This document shows, piece after piece, positions 32,645-41,291 of a stretch of DNA of 56,739 nucleotides (position 1 is its first letter; the number at the start of each line of letters is the position of its first letter). This stretch comes from CAYNFQ01 sp964396715 (lineage in GTDB: Bacteria > Patescibacteriota > Microgenomatia > Daviesbacterales > UBA10151), in NCBI GenBank assembly GCA_964396715.1, contig CAYNFQ010000005.1, forward strand, positions 1 through 56,739. Reading direction: 5' to 3'. The notes below the pieces were generated by a model. That model was not told the origin of the DNA. It made no database searches and worked only from the letters and a program-made list of their open reading frames with translations. Made by a program: the position numbers and the translations under genes.

Positions 32645-33555
32645 GGGGTGCCAGTTTTTTGCTTGTACAGCTTCAAAATTTTAGGCCTGATATCATTTGG
32701 GTGAAAATACAAAGCTCCATCTTCCATCCTTTCCATTCCCTGTGGTTTTTGCATATACCATAATTGGAATTTCTTTGCTATCTTTTCTAAAAAAGCTCCT
32801 AGTCTGAAGGTATCAAAAGTTTTTTTTGTTTTTACCTTTGATACGTTTGATACTTTTCCTTCATTTGATACTTTTTCTTGGGCTATCCAGTTTGGTAAAA
32901 ACTTAAAAGCCCATTCATTGTCTAATAGATACTTTGAGTAAACCCCATCCCTTTGCCATAAAACTTTCATCTGTAATACCTCATGTGCAAGGTATATATC
33001 TTTGTTTCTTTGGCCTAATCTATCCTCTTCGAGTAAAGTATTTATACAAAGCTTTCCGGCAATTTTTCTACCATTTATCCCTACTTTTCGTCTAACTCCC
33101 ATAAAATCCAGTATCCCAACTGCCAAAAATCTGGAAATCCACAGGCGATTATTAGATGTAATAATAAATAAATCTATATCATCGCTTTTACCAGCATTGT
33201 CCATAGCCAACCCGCCTGATATACCCACCAGCTTGATCCAGGGAACCAACTTTAAAATCTGTGTTAGTATTCGTGCTTTCCTCAAATATTTTTCCGACTG
33301 TTTCTCTCTTTGCTTTCTTTTTGCAACCAACCCATCTTTTGTGGATAAAAAATAATATTCCCCTTGATTCTTGATTCTTGCCGCCTTTGGCGAGCCTTGC
33401 CTTTGGCGGGATTCTTGATTCAATTTCCTCAACGCTTTTTCCACCTGCCGCAGTGTTGCTTTCCTGCCAATCAGCCATTTATGAATTTCAAAAATAGTTA
33501 GCGGATAATCAAAAATATCAGCATAAATTAAGGTTTTAAGAATAACTTTTTCCAT
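32641..33555 (-). CDS. Nucleotidyltransferase-fold protein with N-terminal winged helix
   Basis: 304 residues from MEKVILKTLIYADIF. Residues 1-60 look like a winged helix (IFEIHKWLIGRKATLRQVEK); about 100-135 holds LVGISGGLAMDNAGKSDDID, the GG-S-(x)-D-D-D core of the polymerase-beta-like nucleotidyltransferase fold, here GKSDDIDLFIIT. Function of this CPR-typical family is unknown. Residues about 55-65 (RQRQGSPKAAR) come from an in-frame repeat insertion at about 33370-33415. Confidence 0.65.
   Translation of the reverse strand: MEKVILKTLIYADIFDYPLTIFEIHKWLIGRKATLRQVEKALRKLNQESRQRQGSPKAARIKNQGEYYFLSTKDGLVAKRKQREKQSEKYLRKARILTQILKLVPWIKLVGISGGLAMDNAGKSDDIDLFIITSNNRLWISRFLAVGILDFMGVRRKVGINGRKIAGKLCINTLLEEDRLGQRNKDIYLAHEVLQMKVLWQRDGVYSKYLLDNEWAFKFLPNWIAQEKVSNEGKVSNVSKVKTKKTFDTFRLGAFLEKIAKKFQLWYMQKPQGMERMEDGALYFHPNDIRPKILKLYKQKTGTP
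33370..33415. repeat. Palindromic repeat inside the nucleotidyltransferase gene
   Basis: GCCTTTGGCGAGCC and GCCTTTGGCGGG units flanked by duplicated GATTCTTGATTC. In-frame insertion. Confidence 0.55.
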
Positions 33556-33585
33556 TTGGCCTAATTTACCATGTATAATATGCGC

Positions 33586-34596
33586 ATGCAATTTGAAGAT
33601 AACTATCCATTAAAAAATGTTACTGCACTAAAAATAGGTGGTCCTGCCAAAAAGTTTGTTTCTATAAATACTATTGATGAGTTAAAAGAAGCCATCAATT
33701 ATGCCAAACAAAATCGTATGGAATTTTTAGTAATTGGCGGAGGGAGTAATTTATTAGTAAATGATAAAGGAGTTGATAAATTAATTATAAAAAACGAAAT
33801 AGTGGAGATTACCACCTCGAAGGTGGGCCCTGACTCCTTCGAGGTGAAGGTTAAATCTGGGACTGTTCTACAAGAACTGGTGGATTACACCATAGAACAT
33901 GGCTTATCCGGACTCCATAAAATGACCGGAATTCCGGGCACTGTTGGTGGAGCAGTTTACGGCAATGCCGGAGCATATGGCCAGACAATTTCAGATCACA
34001 TCGTAGAAGTGACAACAATCAACCCTTCTGTCATTCCGGCCTCTGAGCCGGAATCTATACAAATTTATGGATCCCGTGTCAAGCCTGCCCCGAGCGAAGT
34101 CGAGGGGTACGGGATGACAAAGGAAGCATGTGAATTTAACTACCGAGATAGTGTATTTAAAAGAAATCATTTTATTATCCTAGAAGTAACTTTTCAGCTG
34201 GAAAAAGGTGATACAAAAACTCTGCAGCAAGAAGCAGGTGAAGTTTTACAAAAAAGGCTGATTAAATATCCACCTGGCATAAAATGTCCCGGGTCATTTT
34301 TCAAAAATATTGTGGCTGATACTTTACCAAAAAAGATTTTGGATAAAATTCCGTCGGAGAAAATAGTTTATGGAAAACTACCTGCCGGAGCACTCCTCGA
34401 AGAAGTGGGGGCCAAGGGCGATTCTTTAGATGGAATTTATATTGCTGATTATCATGCTAATTTATTTGTAAATAATGGAGGCGGCAGCGCCAAAGCATTT
34501 TATGACTTAGCCAAAAAATATGCAGATAAAGTTTATCAAAAATTCGGCATAAAACTTGAACCCGAAGTCCAACTTATCAACTTACCAACCTTCTAA
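33586..34596 (+). CDS. murB: UDP-N-acetylenolpyruvoylglucosamine reductase
   Basis: 336 residues. The start MQFEDNYPLKN is 6 nt after TATAAT (33574-33579). FAD-binding segment FLVIGGGSNLLVNDKGVDKL, GLSGLHKMTGIPGTVGGAVY, the catalytic Tyr-Arg region FNYRDSVFKR, KCPGSFFKN (catalytic Ser) and the C-terminal Glu-bearing EPEVQL. Reduces enolpyruvyl-UDP-GlcNAc to UDP-MurNAc. About 30 residues (roughly 150-180) derive from two inserted palindromic repeats, directly before the conserved FNYRDS. Confidence 0.93.
   Translation: MQFEDNYPLKNVTALKIGGPAKKFVSINTIDELKEAINYAKQNRMEFLVIGGGSNLLVNDKGVDKLIIKNEIVEITTSKVGPDSFEVKVKSGTVLQELVDYTIEHGLSGLHKMTGIPGTVGGAVYGNAGAYGQTISDHIVEVTTINPSVIPASEPESIQIYGSRVKPAPSEVEGYGMTKEACEFNYRDSVFKRNHFIILEVTFQLEKGDTKTLQQEAGEVLQKRLIKYPPGIKCPGSFFKNIVADTLPKKILDKIPSEKIVYGKLPAGALLEEVGAKGDSLDGIYIADYHANLFVNNGGGSAKAFYDLAKKYADKVYQKFGIKLEPEVQLINLPTF
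34030..34120. repeat. Two palindromic repeats inside murB
   Basis: GTCATTCCGGCC...GGCCGGAATCT-type unit (34030-34056) and an ATCCCGTGTCAAGCC...GTACGGGAT unit (34071-34115). Together they add an in-frame peptide absent from ordinary MurB. Confidence 0.8.
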
Positions 34597-34683
34597 TAAT
34601 TTTCATTTATCTTGGTTACAAAGATACGCTATAGCGTTATATTGTAACCCCTGCTCCAATGATTTGTATCATTTAAATAGAAA

Positions 34684-34872
34684 CTATTCTCTATTTCTTA
34701 GTTCATTTTTTAAATTTTGTTGGGCAAAAGCTATTTCCAATTCCTTAAGATCAGTATTTTTACCTCCCTCTTCAACCTTTTTCATATACTGACAAACCAT
34801 ACAATCATCAAAATATTCCCAATCATTTTTGACTTTTTTATTTTTATATTGCATTTTTTGATCCAAATTCAC
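34684..34872 (-). CDS. Small CxxC protein
   Basis: 62 residues with NDWEYFDDCMVCQYMKKVEE, a pattern (W/Y-DDC-xC-MK-EE) I recognise from short conserved CPR proteins of unknown function; the two Cys may bind metal. The C-terminal half is a charged helix. An internal ATG at residue 7 is an alternative start. 34597-34683 is AT-rich without features. Confidence 0.55.
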   Translation of the reverse strand: MNLDQKMQYKNKKVKNDWEYFDDCMVCQYMKKVEEGGKNTDLKELEIAFAQQNLKNELRNRE

Positions 34873-34897
34873 AGTATTTTACTTATGGATAAGAATT

Positions 34898-35056
34898 CTA
34901 ATTGTAACCAGAGCGCTTTTCATAACTCTTAATTAAATTCACAGATAAATCATCATTAGAGATAGCCCTTAGAATAATACCCTTTAATTTAGTATTGTTT
35001 CTTTTAAATTTTTTACCTGGTTTACAAAGACCGCAAGTTGATTTAGAAACAATCAT
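34898..35056 (-). CDS. 52-residue CxxC protein
   Basis: MIVSKSTCGLCKPGKKFKRN starts a very basic small protein with one CxxC; it ends KSYEKRSGYN. A TATAAT (35071-35066 minus) precedes the ATG by 9 nt, the spacing usual here. It lies between the phytoene-synthase-like gene and the other CxxC protein, on the same strand. Zinc-ribbon-like nucleic-acid binding is only a guess. Confidence 0.45.
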   Translation of the reverse strand: MIVSKSTCGLCKPGKKFKRNNTKLKGIILRAISNDDLSVNLIKSYEKRSGYN

Positions 35057-35073
35057 AGTTATTTCATTATACT

Positions 35074-36012
35074 CTAAGCAACAAGCATTTTTGCATATTG
35101 GTTGAGTACCTTATTAGTAGGTTGTACAAAAAACCTATCCAAGGCAAACCTTGTTTCCCATTTCAAATTTAATCTTTCTAATGCCGTTTGCGCCTTTTTT
35201 AAAAAATCCAAACCTCTAGGAACATGGTATTCATACCAACTCCTCATTGGTTCATATTCTAATAACTGCTTAACCGTTTCTCTTCCTTGAAGTTGGGTCT
35301 CAAGCTCAACAGGGTCATCAACACCAACTTGTTCCATCTCTTCTCTGGAAATATTAATTATTCCCTGAGCAAAATCTTTTGGAAAATCTCTTGCATTAAA
35401 CATAGTTCTGACAGCCCAGCTTAACTCTGATAAATCCCTACTATCACACTTTTCTCCCGCAACTTTTAAAGCCCCTCCTATACATGCAAAATCCAGTTTA
35501 TTAAAATACTCATCTAGTGCTTGTTGAGTTAAAACTCTCCTGCCTGCTGCTCGCTCCCCATCTAATTCCATAGTATCCCAGATAGCTAATGATTCCTCCA
35601 ATAAGTCTATCTTTAATCTTCTTGCTAAAGAAAAGTAATCTACCAAAAGTATGTCTACTCTGTCACCATAAAGAGGTCGACTATCTGGCTGGGCAACTCT
35701 ATAAATTAACTCTCTTTTTATTTGTGAGAATTCTGTCTTATCTTTATAACCTTTAGGTAATAACTTATCCCCATCAAATATATCATCTCCATCTCTATCC
35801 CAAGCGTATGCGGATCTTATAAGCGCTGCTCTTACAGGTTCTTTAAATCCATATGCCAACATCCCACCAAACAATAATCCATACTGTTTTAAACCCCTCA
35901 TTCCTCTATTCCTAATGGTTTCAGCTGCTACACACACTTGAAGTCTGGTTGCTTCTAAGTGACATATTTTGGGGTGAGCAGCATAGTAAGATAAATCTAC
36001 TTGTTCTCTCAT
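35074..36012 (-). CDS. Squalene/phytoene-synthase-like protein
   Basis: 312 residues, all-helical. First Asp-rich motif AWDRDGDDIFDGD (about 70-82); later motif NARDFPKDFAQGIINISREE (about 207-226), which corresponds to the second Asp-rich region of trans-isoprenyl diphosphate synthases of the SQS/PSY type, with DTMELDGERAAGRRVLT between. The acidic residues needed to hold Mg-diphosphate seem mostly kept. A head-to-head prenyl condensation is possible, but no desaturase or cyclase is nearby. Overlaps the next gene upstream by one base. Confidence 0.6.
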   Translation of the reverse strand: MREQVDLSYYAAHPKICHLEATRLQVCVAAETIRNRGMRGLKQYGLLFGGMLAYGFKEPVRAALIRSAYAWDRDGDDIFDGDKLLPKGYKDKTEFSQIKRELIYRVAQPDSRPLYGDRVDILLVDYFSLARRLKIDLLEESLAIWDTMELDGERAAGRRVLTQQALDEYFNKLDFACIGGALKVAGEKCDSRDLSELSWAVRTMFNARDFPKDFAQGIINISREEMEQVGVDDPVELETQLQGRETVKQLLEYEPMRSWYEYHVPRGLDFLKKAQTALERLNLKWETRFALDRFFVQPTNKVLNQYAKMLVA

Positions 36013-36338
36013 TAACTACTTATTTTATCCTCGCTGAGCAGTTGATAAATCTCTAAAGGTATTTCCTCATATGGATGGTTTTTCTTAATTACTGAAATTA
36101 CATCTTTAATCTTTTCTTTCCTGCAAATTACTTCTATCCTTTCTTCCTCCACTTCTGATTCTTTTCCTCTCTCACCAATTGTGGGATGTGCTCCCTCAGA
36201 TGGAGTAAACCTCCCCACTCCTTTAGTTGAAAAGCTGGCATGATGATAATTTCCCAAAACTCCGGCTCCGGCATCTCCCATGGCCTGTCTTACCTTATCA
36301 GCAGCTTTAACCGGCACAAAAGTAATAATTTTAAACAT
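36012..36338 (-). CDS. NIF3/YqfO middle-domain-like protein
   Basis: 108 residues. FKIITFVPVKAADKVRQAMG, GAGVLGNYHHASFSTKGVGR and NHPYEEIPLEIYQL are the hallmarks of the CutA-like insert domain of NIF3/YqfO (DUF34), here as a free-standing protein. Function unknown. Confidence 0.85.
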   Translation of the reverse strand: MFKIITFVPVKAADKVRQAMGDAGAGVLGNYHHASFSTKGVGRFTPSEGAHPTIGERGKESEVEEERIEVICRKEKIKDVISVIKKNHPYEEIPLEIYQLLSEDKISS

Positions 36339-36339
36339 A

Positions 36340-37650
36340 CTATTTACCTGAAACAGCCGGCTGCACTTTCATATATTTATCCAAAATCTGTTGCACTCCG
36401 GAGGCAACTGTCTGTAAAACAGTTTGCGGACTACTGCCTGCCAAAACTGAATTTATCCCATCTTCCCAGTATTTGATCATCTCATCATTCAGTCCCCCGT
36501 CATAGGTGTTTGATGCCAGATACCAGAATTTATAATTCGGGCCCTGGGTTACAAATGCTCCTGCTAAAGGATCATTGGCAAGTTCTGCTGCCAGATCAAC
36601 CCTTGAGTAAGGCTCGCCAAAAAGCCGCACTTTTGCAGCCTCCTGATACATTAATTTTTCCGCCTCCGCAGAGGTTAAATATTTTATAAATTTCCAGGCC
36701 TCAGAGGGATTTGGGGATTTGGCAGATACTGCCTCTGCCCAAAATGTAGCCCAATTGGCTTGCTTGCCTGAAAGTTGGGGAACAGGGGCAATTTGAAATT
36801 GTAAATTCGGGTTGGCAACCCTGATTTCATGTGCTCTCCAGGAAGGAGCAAAATAAAATCCCAATCTTCCTTGGGCAAACATATCGGTTGAGCGCGGCAA
36901 ATTAACATCCCATGTCTTTTTTCTGGGATCTGTCACAAAACCGGTATAAAAACGTAAAACTTCTGCAACCGCGCTCGTTGCGGGGTCTGCCGGATCAGCC
37001 CCCGGCTGCTGCAGGAGCAAAAGTCCCAAAATATCGCTCCAATGATCAACATTACCCGCAGTGCCCATTGCAGCACCGGCAGTTTTGACACCTGTTGCAT
37101 CCCGCACAGTCATTTTAGCAGCTTTTTCTATAAATTCCTGCCAGTTTTTGGGAGAATTGCCTCCCACATTACCGAGCATCTCTTCGTTGTAAAAAAGAGA
37201 GAGCCCGTCAATCTCCAGGGGAGCTGCATAAATTTTATTACTCTTCACAAAGCTGTCATAGGCCACAGGATAAAAGATAGACTTATAGTCGTCAGTGCTG
37301 AAAACATCAGCTGGAGCAGGAGCTAAATCAGCTTCAAACATGGGCAGCCAGGAATTGTGGATTCTAAAAACATCCGGCCCTATTCCTTCCCGAATCTGAG
37401 TCTGCACCCTGGTTCTGTAATTGACGGAGGATTGGCGGACGTAACTTATTTTTACATTGGGGTTTTGTTTCTGGTATTCTTCCAAAACAGTTTTTATCAA
37501 ACCATCTTCTTCCCAAAGCCCCCAATAGGTTAAGGTTACTGGACCCTGCTGCTTTGGTTGGTTAAAAAAAGAGACACTGGGCCCAAATCTCCAGAACAAA
37601 AATCCCAAAACAATGCTTAAAGATAAAACAATGATTATAATACGTTTCAT
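36340..37650 (-). CDS. Extracellular solute-binding protein (ABC sugar type)
   Basis: 436 residues. An N-terminal membrane helix (4-22) without a lipobox Cys, then the family 1 binding fold: TLTYWGLWEEDGLIKTVLEE, YVRQSSVNYRTRVQTQI, PLEIDGLSLFYNEEMLG, FIKYLTSAEAEKLMYQEAA. Binds sugars or oligosaccharides outside the cell for an ABC importer; no permease or ATPase genes are adjacent, so partners lie elsewhere. Confidence 0.85.
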   Translation of the reverse strand: MKRIIIIVLSLSIVLGFLFWRFGPSVSFFNQPKQQGPVTLTYWGLWEEDGLIKTVLEEYQKQNPNVKISYVRQSSVNYRTRVQTQIREGIGPDVFRIHNSWLPMFEADLAPAPADVFSTDDYKSIFYPVAYDSFVKSNKIYAAPLEIDGLSLFYNEEMLGNVGGNSPKNWQEFIEKAAKMTVRDATGVKTAGAAMGTAGNVDHWSDILGLLLLQQPGADPADPATSAVAEVLRFYTGFVTDPRKKTWDVNLPRSTDMFAQGRLGFYFAPSWRAHEIRVANPNLQFQIAPVPQLSGKQANWATFWAEAVSAKSPNPSEAWKFIKYLTSAEAEKLMYQEAAKVRLFGEPYSRVDLAAELANDPLAGAFVTQGPNYKFWYLASNTYDGGLNDEMIKYWEDGINSVLAGSSPQTVLQTVASGVQQILDKYMKVQPAVSGK

Positions 37651-37659
37651 TAAATAGCT

Positions 37660-37735
37660 ATCAGTCTTCAGCTATCAGCTGTCAGACTTAAAATTTGTCT
37701 GATGACTGACGACTGAGAGCTGACGACTCCTTTCC
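37660..37735. repeat. Simple TATCAGC/GACTGA repeat cluster
   Basis: Tandem AGCTATCAG/AGCTGTCAG units and their inverse (GTCAGAC...GTCTGA; GACTGACGACTGAGAGCTGA) between the divergent binding-protein and VanW genes. Related wording occurs inside tsaD near 55830. Confidence 0.6.
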
Positions 37736-37766
37736 AATTATACTCTAAAAAGTTACAATAGCGGCG

Positions 37767-39512
37767 ATGGCTAAAACAAAACTTTCCAAAAACTTACTTC
37801 CCGCACTTTTATCCGTAATTTTATTGATACTTTTGTTTTTTCTGTACCAGATGTTTATTTTTGACAAATTTTATCCCCTAACTTTCATTGGCAACATTAA
37901 TGTATCCTTTCTTAACTACACAGATGGGGTCAGGGCAATTTCTGCCAATGTTGAAAAAAGGGCTCAAAATAAACTTTTATTTACCCTGGACAGTCAAAAT
38001 TTTACCATTGACCTTGCCACCTCTTCTGCCACCATAGATTATGCGGAAGTTGAATCCGAACTGATCAAATCTCACCCGGCCAATCTTTGGGAAAGAGTGG
38101 GAAAACAATTGGAAAATCTTATTTTTTATAAAAAAATTGTCCCCAAAATCAATCTGTCTTTGGAAAATGTGCTGGAGGCAATATCTTCTTCTGTGAATAA
38201 AAAAGCTCAAGATGCCAAGGTGATCTTTGATGAAACTCCCACCCCAGCAGGCACTCCGTCTGCCCGTATCCAAATTCAGGCAGGGTTAAACGGGATTGAG
38301 CTGGATCAGGAAGGGTTAAAAAAACAAATTGCCCGGTTTCTGCTAACCGGACAATACACAAACGAACTGCCAATTAAAATTTTAGAGCCAAAAGTTACCA
38401 CTTCTCATGTTAGCCGGGCAAAGCAGGCTTTGGAAGAAATCCTGCGTGAGCCTGTTAAGTTAAACTTCAAAGGCAATCTTTGGGTGCTGGATACCAAACA
38501 ACTGCTCACTCTTTTAGATCTGACTTCCGGAGGAGATTTACTTTTAGACAAGGATAAAACCTATACATATATCGGAAAAATTGCCCAAACAATCAACAGT
38601 GATGTTCAGGAGGGTCTTTTTGAATTTCATCCGCAAACAAGACGGGTCACGGCTTTCAAAACCTCAAAACAGGGACAGCAACTGGATGAGGATCGAACTT
38701 ATCAACTGATCAGCCAAGCAGTCAGTGGACAGGCCTCGCACACCATTACCCTGCCTGTGACAATTATCAATCCCAAAATCCCAACCTCTGATGCTAACTC
38801 TTTGGGAATAAAAGAGCTTTTGGCAAGAGGCATTTCTCATTTTGCCGGATCAATTCCCAACAGAATTTATAATATTCAACTCACAGCCCAAAAAATTAAT
38901 GGTATATTGGTGCCTCCCGGGGAAATTTTCTCATTTAACCAAGCTGTGGGTGATATTACAGCGGCCACTGGTTTTAAACAAGCTTATGTGATTAAAGAAG
39001 GCCGGACTGTTTTGGATGATGGCGGTGGAGTTTGCCAGGATTCCACAACTTTATTTAGGGCGGTATTAAATGCCGGGTTGCCTGTTGTTCAAAGAACTGC
39101 CCATGCTTACAGGGTTGGGTATTATGAACAAGGTTTTCCCCCGGGCTTGGATGCCACGGTATTTTATCCATCAGTTGATTTTCAGTTTAAAAATGACACC
39201 CAAAACCATATTTTAATCCAGGCTTATACTGCTGGAACAACTTTATATGTAGATTTATATGGCACATCTGATGGCAGAAACGTGGTGTTGTCAAAACCGG
39301 TGGTAACAGACCGGGTACCTGCTCCCGAACCTTTGTATCAGGATGATCCGACTTTACCCAAAGGTACTACCAAACAGGTGGACTGGGCAGCCCAGGGGGC
39401 CAAAGTTAAATTTACCAGAACAGTTTACAGAAACGGTGAGGAAATTATCAAAGAAACCTGGAACTCTTTCTATAAATCCTGGCAGGCTATATATCTGGTA
39501 GGAACACAGTAA
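37767..39512 (+). CDS. VanW-family wall protein
   Basis: 581 residues. One membrane helix (about 11-30), two peptidoglycan-binding-4-like units (about 38-150 and 200-330), then the VanW domain (about 355-520) with GEIFSFNQAVGDITAATGFK, VIKEGRTVLDDGGGVCQDST and HAYRVGYYEQGFPPGLDAT; a G5-like tail region follows (about 540-575). -10 TACAAT lies 7 nt before the ATG. Function in the wall is still unknown for the family. Confidence 0.9.
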   Translation: MAKTKLSKNLLPALLSVILLILLFFLYQMFIFDKFYPLTFIGNINVSFLNYTDGVRAISANVEKRAQNKLLFTLDSQNFTIDLATSSATIDYAEVESELIKSHPANLWERVGKQLENLIFYKKIVPKINLSLENVLEAISSSVNKKAQDAKVIFDETPTPAGTPSARIQIQAGLNGIELDQEGLKKQIARFLLTGQYTNELPIKILEPKVTTSHVSRAKQALEEILREPVKLNFKGNLWVLDTKQLLTLLDLTSGGDLLLDKDKTYTYIGKIAQTINSDVQEGLFEFHPQTRRVTAFKTSKQGQQLDEDRTYQLISQAVSGQASHTITLPVTIINPKIPTSDANSLGIKELLARGISHFAGSIPNRIYNIQLTAQKINGILVPPGEIFSFNQAVGDITAATGFKQAYVIKEGRTVLDDGGGVCQDSTTLFRAVLNAGLPVVQRTAHAYRVGYYEQGFPPGLDATVFYPSVDFQFKNDTQNHILIQAYTAGTTLYVDLYGTSDGRNVVLSKPVVTDRVPAPEPLYQDDPTLPKGTTKQVDWAAQGAKVKFTRTVYRNGEEIIKETWNSFYKSWQAIYLVGTQ

Positions 39513-39573
39513 TGAGTTTATCGTAACACTTCGTTCTTCGTATATCGTTCGTCCAATAATTTCCCAGAGAAAG

Positions 39574-40113
39574 TTATATGGATTGAATTACCTCTGTTAC
39601 AAAAGGCTTACTTTTAGCTAAGTTTTCTATTTGACTTCTAATAGTAAAATCGTCCAAAAAAACCTCAATAGATGCAGGTAGAATATCAGCGGTGACTAAC
39701 TCCAAAAGCGCTGGGTCAGTCTTATTTTGCTCTTTGTATATCATTAATGCTTCTTCTTGAGATACAAAATTTACCTTTTTTACTCCCTGGATTAGCTGCA
39801 ATTCAGATACTAAATTATCTAGGTCTGATTTACTTGAATCCGTTTTAAAAAAAATTACAATAGCAGATGCTCGTTCAATTCCGTTAAGTTCTGTAAGAAG
39901 ATTTTGGTATGGTTTATCAAATCTAAGAAAAGGCCACACAGTTTGAGCAAGTCTAATTTTTTCAATTGCAGCTGTACGATTTTTAGAATTATATAATTCT
40001 GTCCAACTCTCTTTTCTTAATGTATCAGAGTAGTTTTTAAGACCAACAGAGCTTAAAACAATAATCAGGATACCAATGATTAAATAAATTTTTTTCATTC
40101 TTTTTATCTTCAC
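39574..40113 (-). CDS. Free-standing FtsX-like extracellular domain
   Basis: 179 residues from a GTG start 7 nt after TATACT (40126-40121). One membrane helix (about 9-25), then a domain with SAIVIFFKTDSSKSDLDNLV, GVKKVNFVSQEEALMIYKEQ and DILPASIEVFLDDF, which match the extracellular loop of FtsX. The permease helices and FtsE are absent. It could compete with or modulate FtsEX control of wall hydrolases (inference). Confidence 0.75.
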   Translation of the reverse strand: MKIKRMKKIYLIIGILIIVLSSVGLKNYSDTLRKESWTELYNSKNRTAAIEKIRLAQTVWPFLRFDKPYQNLLTELNGIERASAIVIFFKTDSSKSDLDNLVSELQLIQGVKKVNFVSQEEALMIYKEQNKTDPALLELVTADILPASIEVFLDDFTIRSQIENLAKSKPFVTEVIQSI

Positions 40114-40147
40114 TGATCAAAGTATATCATGACCATACTTTATGGCA

Positions 40148-40183
40148 CTTTACGATAAACTATAACCGATATACGATATAACC
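40148..40183 (+). repeat. Left flanking repeat of the four-helix gene
   Basis: CTTTACGATAAACTATAACC... through ...CGATATAACC; partner at 40563-40597. Confidence 0.7.
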
Positions 40184-40546
40184 ATGTTTGCATATGAATC
40201 ACTTGATATCTGGAAACTTGCTATCCAGTATGCCCGCACTGTTTATAAAGTAACAGATAAATTTCCGAAATCTGAGGTTTATGGGCTTACTAATCAACTT
40301 CGAAGAGCTTCTGTATCTATCTCAGCTAACATTGCCGAAGGCTCTGGAGCCAACAGTATTATTGATAAGATGCATTATTTGGATATTGCAGTTAAATCAG
40401 CCCTTGAGACAACTTCAGAAATACAGATAGCACTTGCGCTAAGTTATTTGAATGAACCAACTCGAAATCGGTTATATGAAGAAGCTGAAAAGATAATTCG
40501 TAAAATACGCTCCTATAAGAAATTCTTGAAATCCGATAAACGATAA
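40184..40546 (+). CDS. Four-helix-bundle (S23 / 23S rRNA intervening-sequence-type) protein
   Basis: 120 residues: AYESLDIWKLAIQYARTVYK, FPKSEVYGLTNQLRRASVSI, SANIAEGS, and LETTSEIQIAL are the complete family pattern. Some members are encoded in rRNA intervening sequences; function unknown. The gene sits between two 35-36-bp direct repeats, so it looks like a small mobile unit. Confidence 0.92.
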   Translation: MFAYESLDIWKLAIQYARTVYKVTDKFPKSEVYGLTNQLRRASVSISANIAEGSGANSIIDKMHYLDIAVKSALETTSEIQIALALSYLNEPTRNRLYEEAEKIIRKIRSYKKFLKSDKR

Positions 40547-40562
40547 GTAGAATTTATTTGCT

Positions 40563-40597
40563 CTTTACGATAAACGATAAACCATATACGATATACC
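40563..40597 (+). repeat. Right flanking repeat of the four-helix gene
   Basis: CTTTACGATAAACGATAAAC... through ...GATATACC, about 85 percent identical to 40148-40183. Confidence 0.7.
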
Positions 40598-40602
40598 AAC
40601 AC

Positions 40603-40650
40603 ATGATAACAGTTACCGGTTCTTTGGCTTGTGATCATATTATGGATTTT
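40603..40650 (+). pseudogene. Orphan 5' end of the PfkB kinase gene
   Basis: Sixteen codons MITVTGSLACDHIMDF that repeat, with 6 changes in 48 bp, the start of the kinase gene at 41292 (MITITGSLAFDYIMDF). The reading then diverges. The intervening DNA holds the retropepsin and DUF5678 genes. Confidence 0.75.
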
Positions 40651-41048
40651 ATCTCTATTTCTTCCTTTCCAAGATCAAATTTGACTGTAAATTTATCAAA
40701 AAATCCATATTGGCCCAAAATTCCTACCCTACCTGCTAAATCCGCAAAAACTACTTTTACTTTAAAGCTTGTTTTACCAATGTCTAAAATTACGGCCGCA
40801 ATGATACCTTCTATCATATCTCCACTGGCAGAAGAGAAATAAATTTTATTCATTTTTTTAAAGTTTATTCCTAACTTTTTAGCTATTCCAGTAGGAAAAA
40901 TGCAAAAATCAGCTCCGGAATCTATTAATCCTTCATAACGAATAGATACACCATGGCTTTTTAAGCTTATGGGAATAATTGGTCTAAGTAAATTTTTATT
41001 TTTGGAAAATGGCGCAGGTAAAGAAAGCTCTCTATATTTAAATTTCAC
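40635..41048 (-). CDS. Retropepsin-like aspartic protease
   Basis: 137 residues, single lobe. Active-site motif YEGLIDSGADFCIFPTGIAK (about 36-55), then the flap-region strands and ILGQYGFFDKF. The DSGA version of DTGA is typical of bacterial retropepsin-like proteins, which work as dimers. Overlaps the DUF5678 gene by 4 bp; the pair is one translational unit. Its last codons overlap the orphan kinase start. Confidence 0.8.
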   Translation of the reverse strand: MKFKYRELSLPAPFSKNKNLLRPIIPISLKSHGVSIRYEGLIDSGADFCIFPTGIAKKLGINFKKMNKIYFSSASGDMIEGIIAAVILDIGKTSFKVKVVFADLAGRVGILGQYGFFDKFTVKFDLGKEEIEIKSII

Positions 41049-41248
41049 TTGGATAATTTACCAACAAAATAGGTCAATTTTTTGGGTATGCTCATAAAAA
41101 TAGGATTTTTAAATCCTTTTTTCTCTGCTTTTTTTGAAGTTTCCTCTAAGCTCTTGCCAGAGGAGATCACTGTCACCTCATCATCCATTAAAGCCACCCA
41201 AAGTCCTTTATATTTTTTATAAATGTGGCTCCAGTCAATTGCTGCCAT
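41045..41248 (-). CDS. DUF5678 small protein
   Basis: 67 residues: IYKKYKGLWVALMDDEVTVI, SGKSLEETSKKAEKKG and PIFMSIPK fit the DUF5678 pattern. This family is often encoded beside retropepsin-like proteases, as here, so it may be the substrate or a partner of the protease (inference). Confidence 0.8.
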   Translation of the reverse strand: MAAIDWSHIYKKYKGLWVALMDDEVTVISSGKSLEETSKKAEKKGFKNPIFMSIPKKLTYFVGKLSK

Positions 41249-41291
41249 ATGTTAAATTTTACCAAATTGTTATGATAGAATCATCAAGTAA

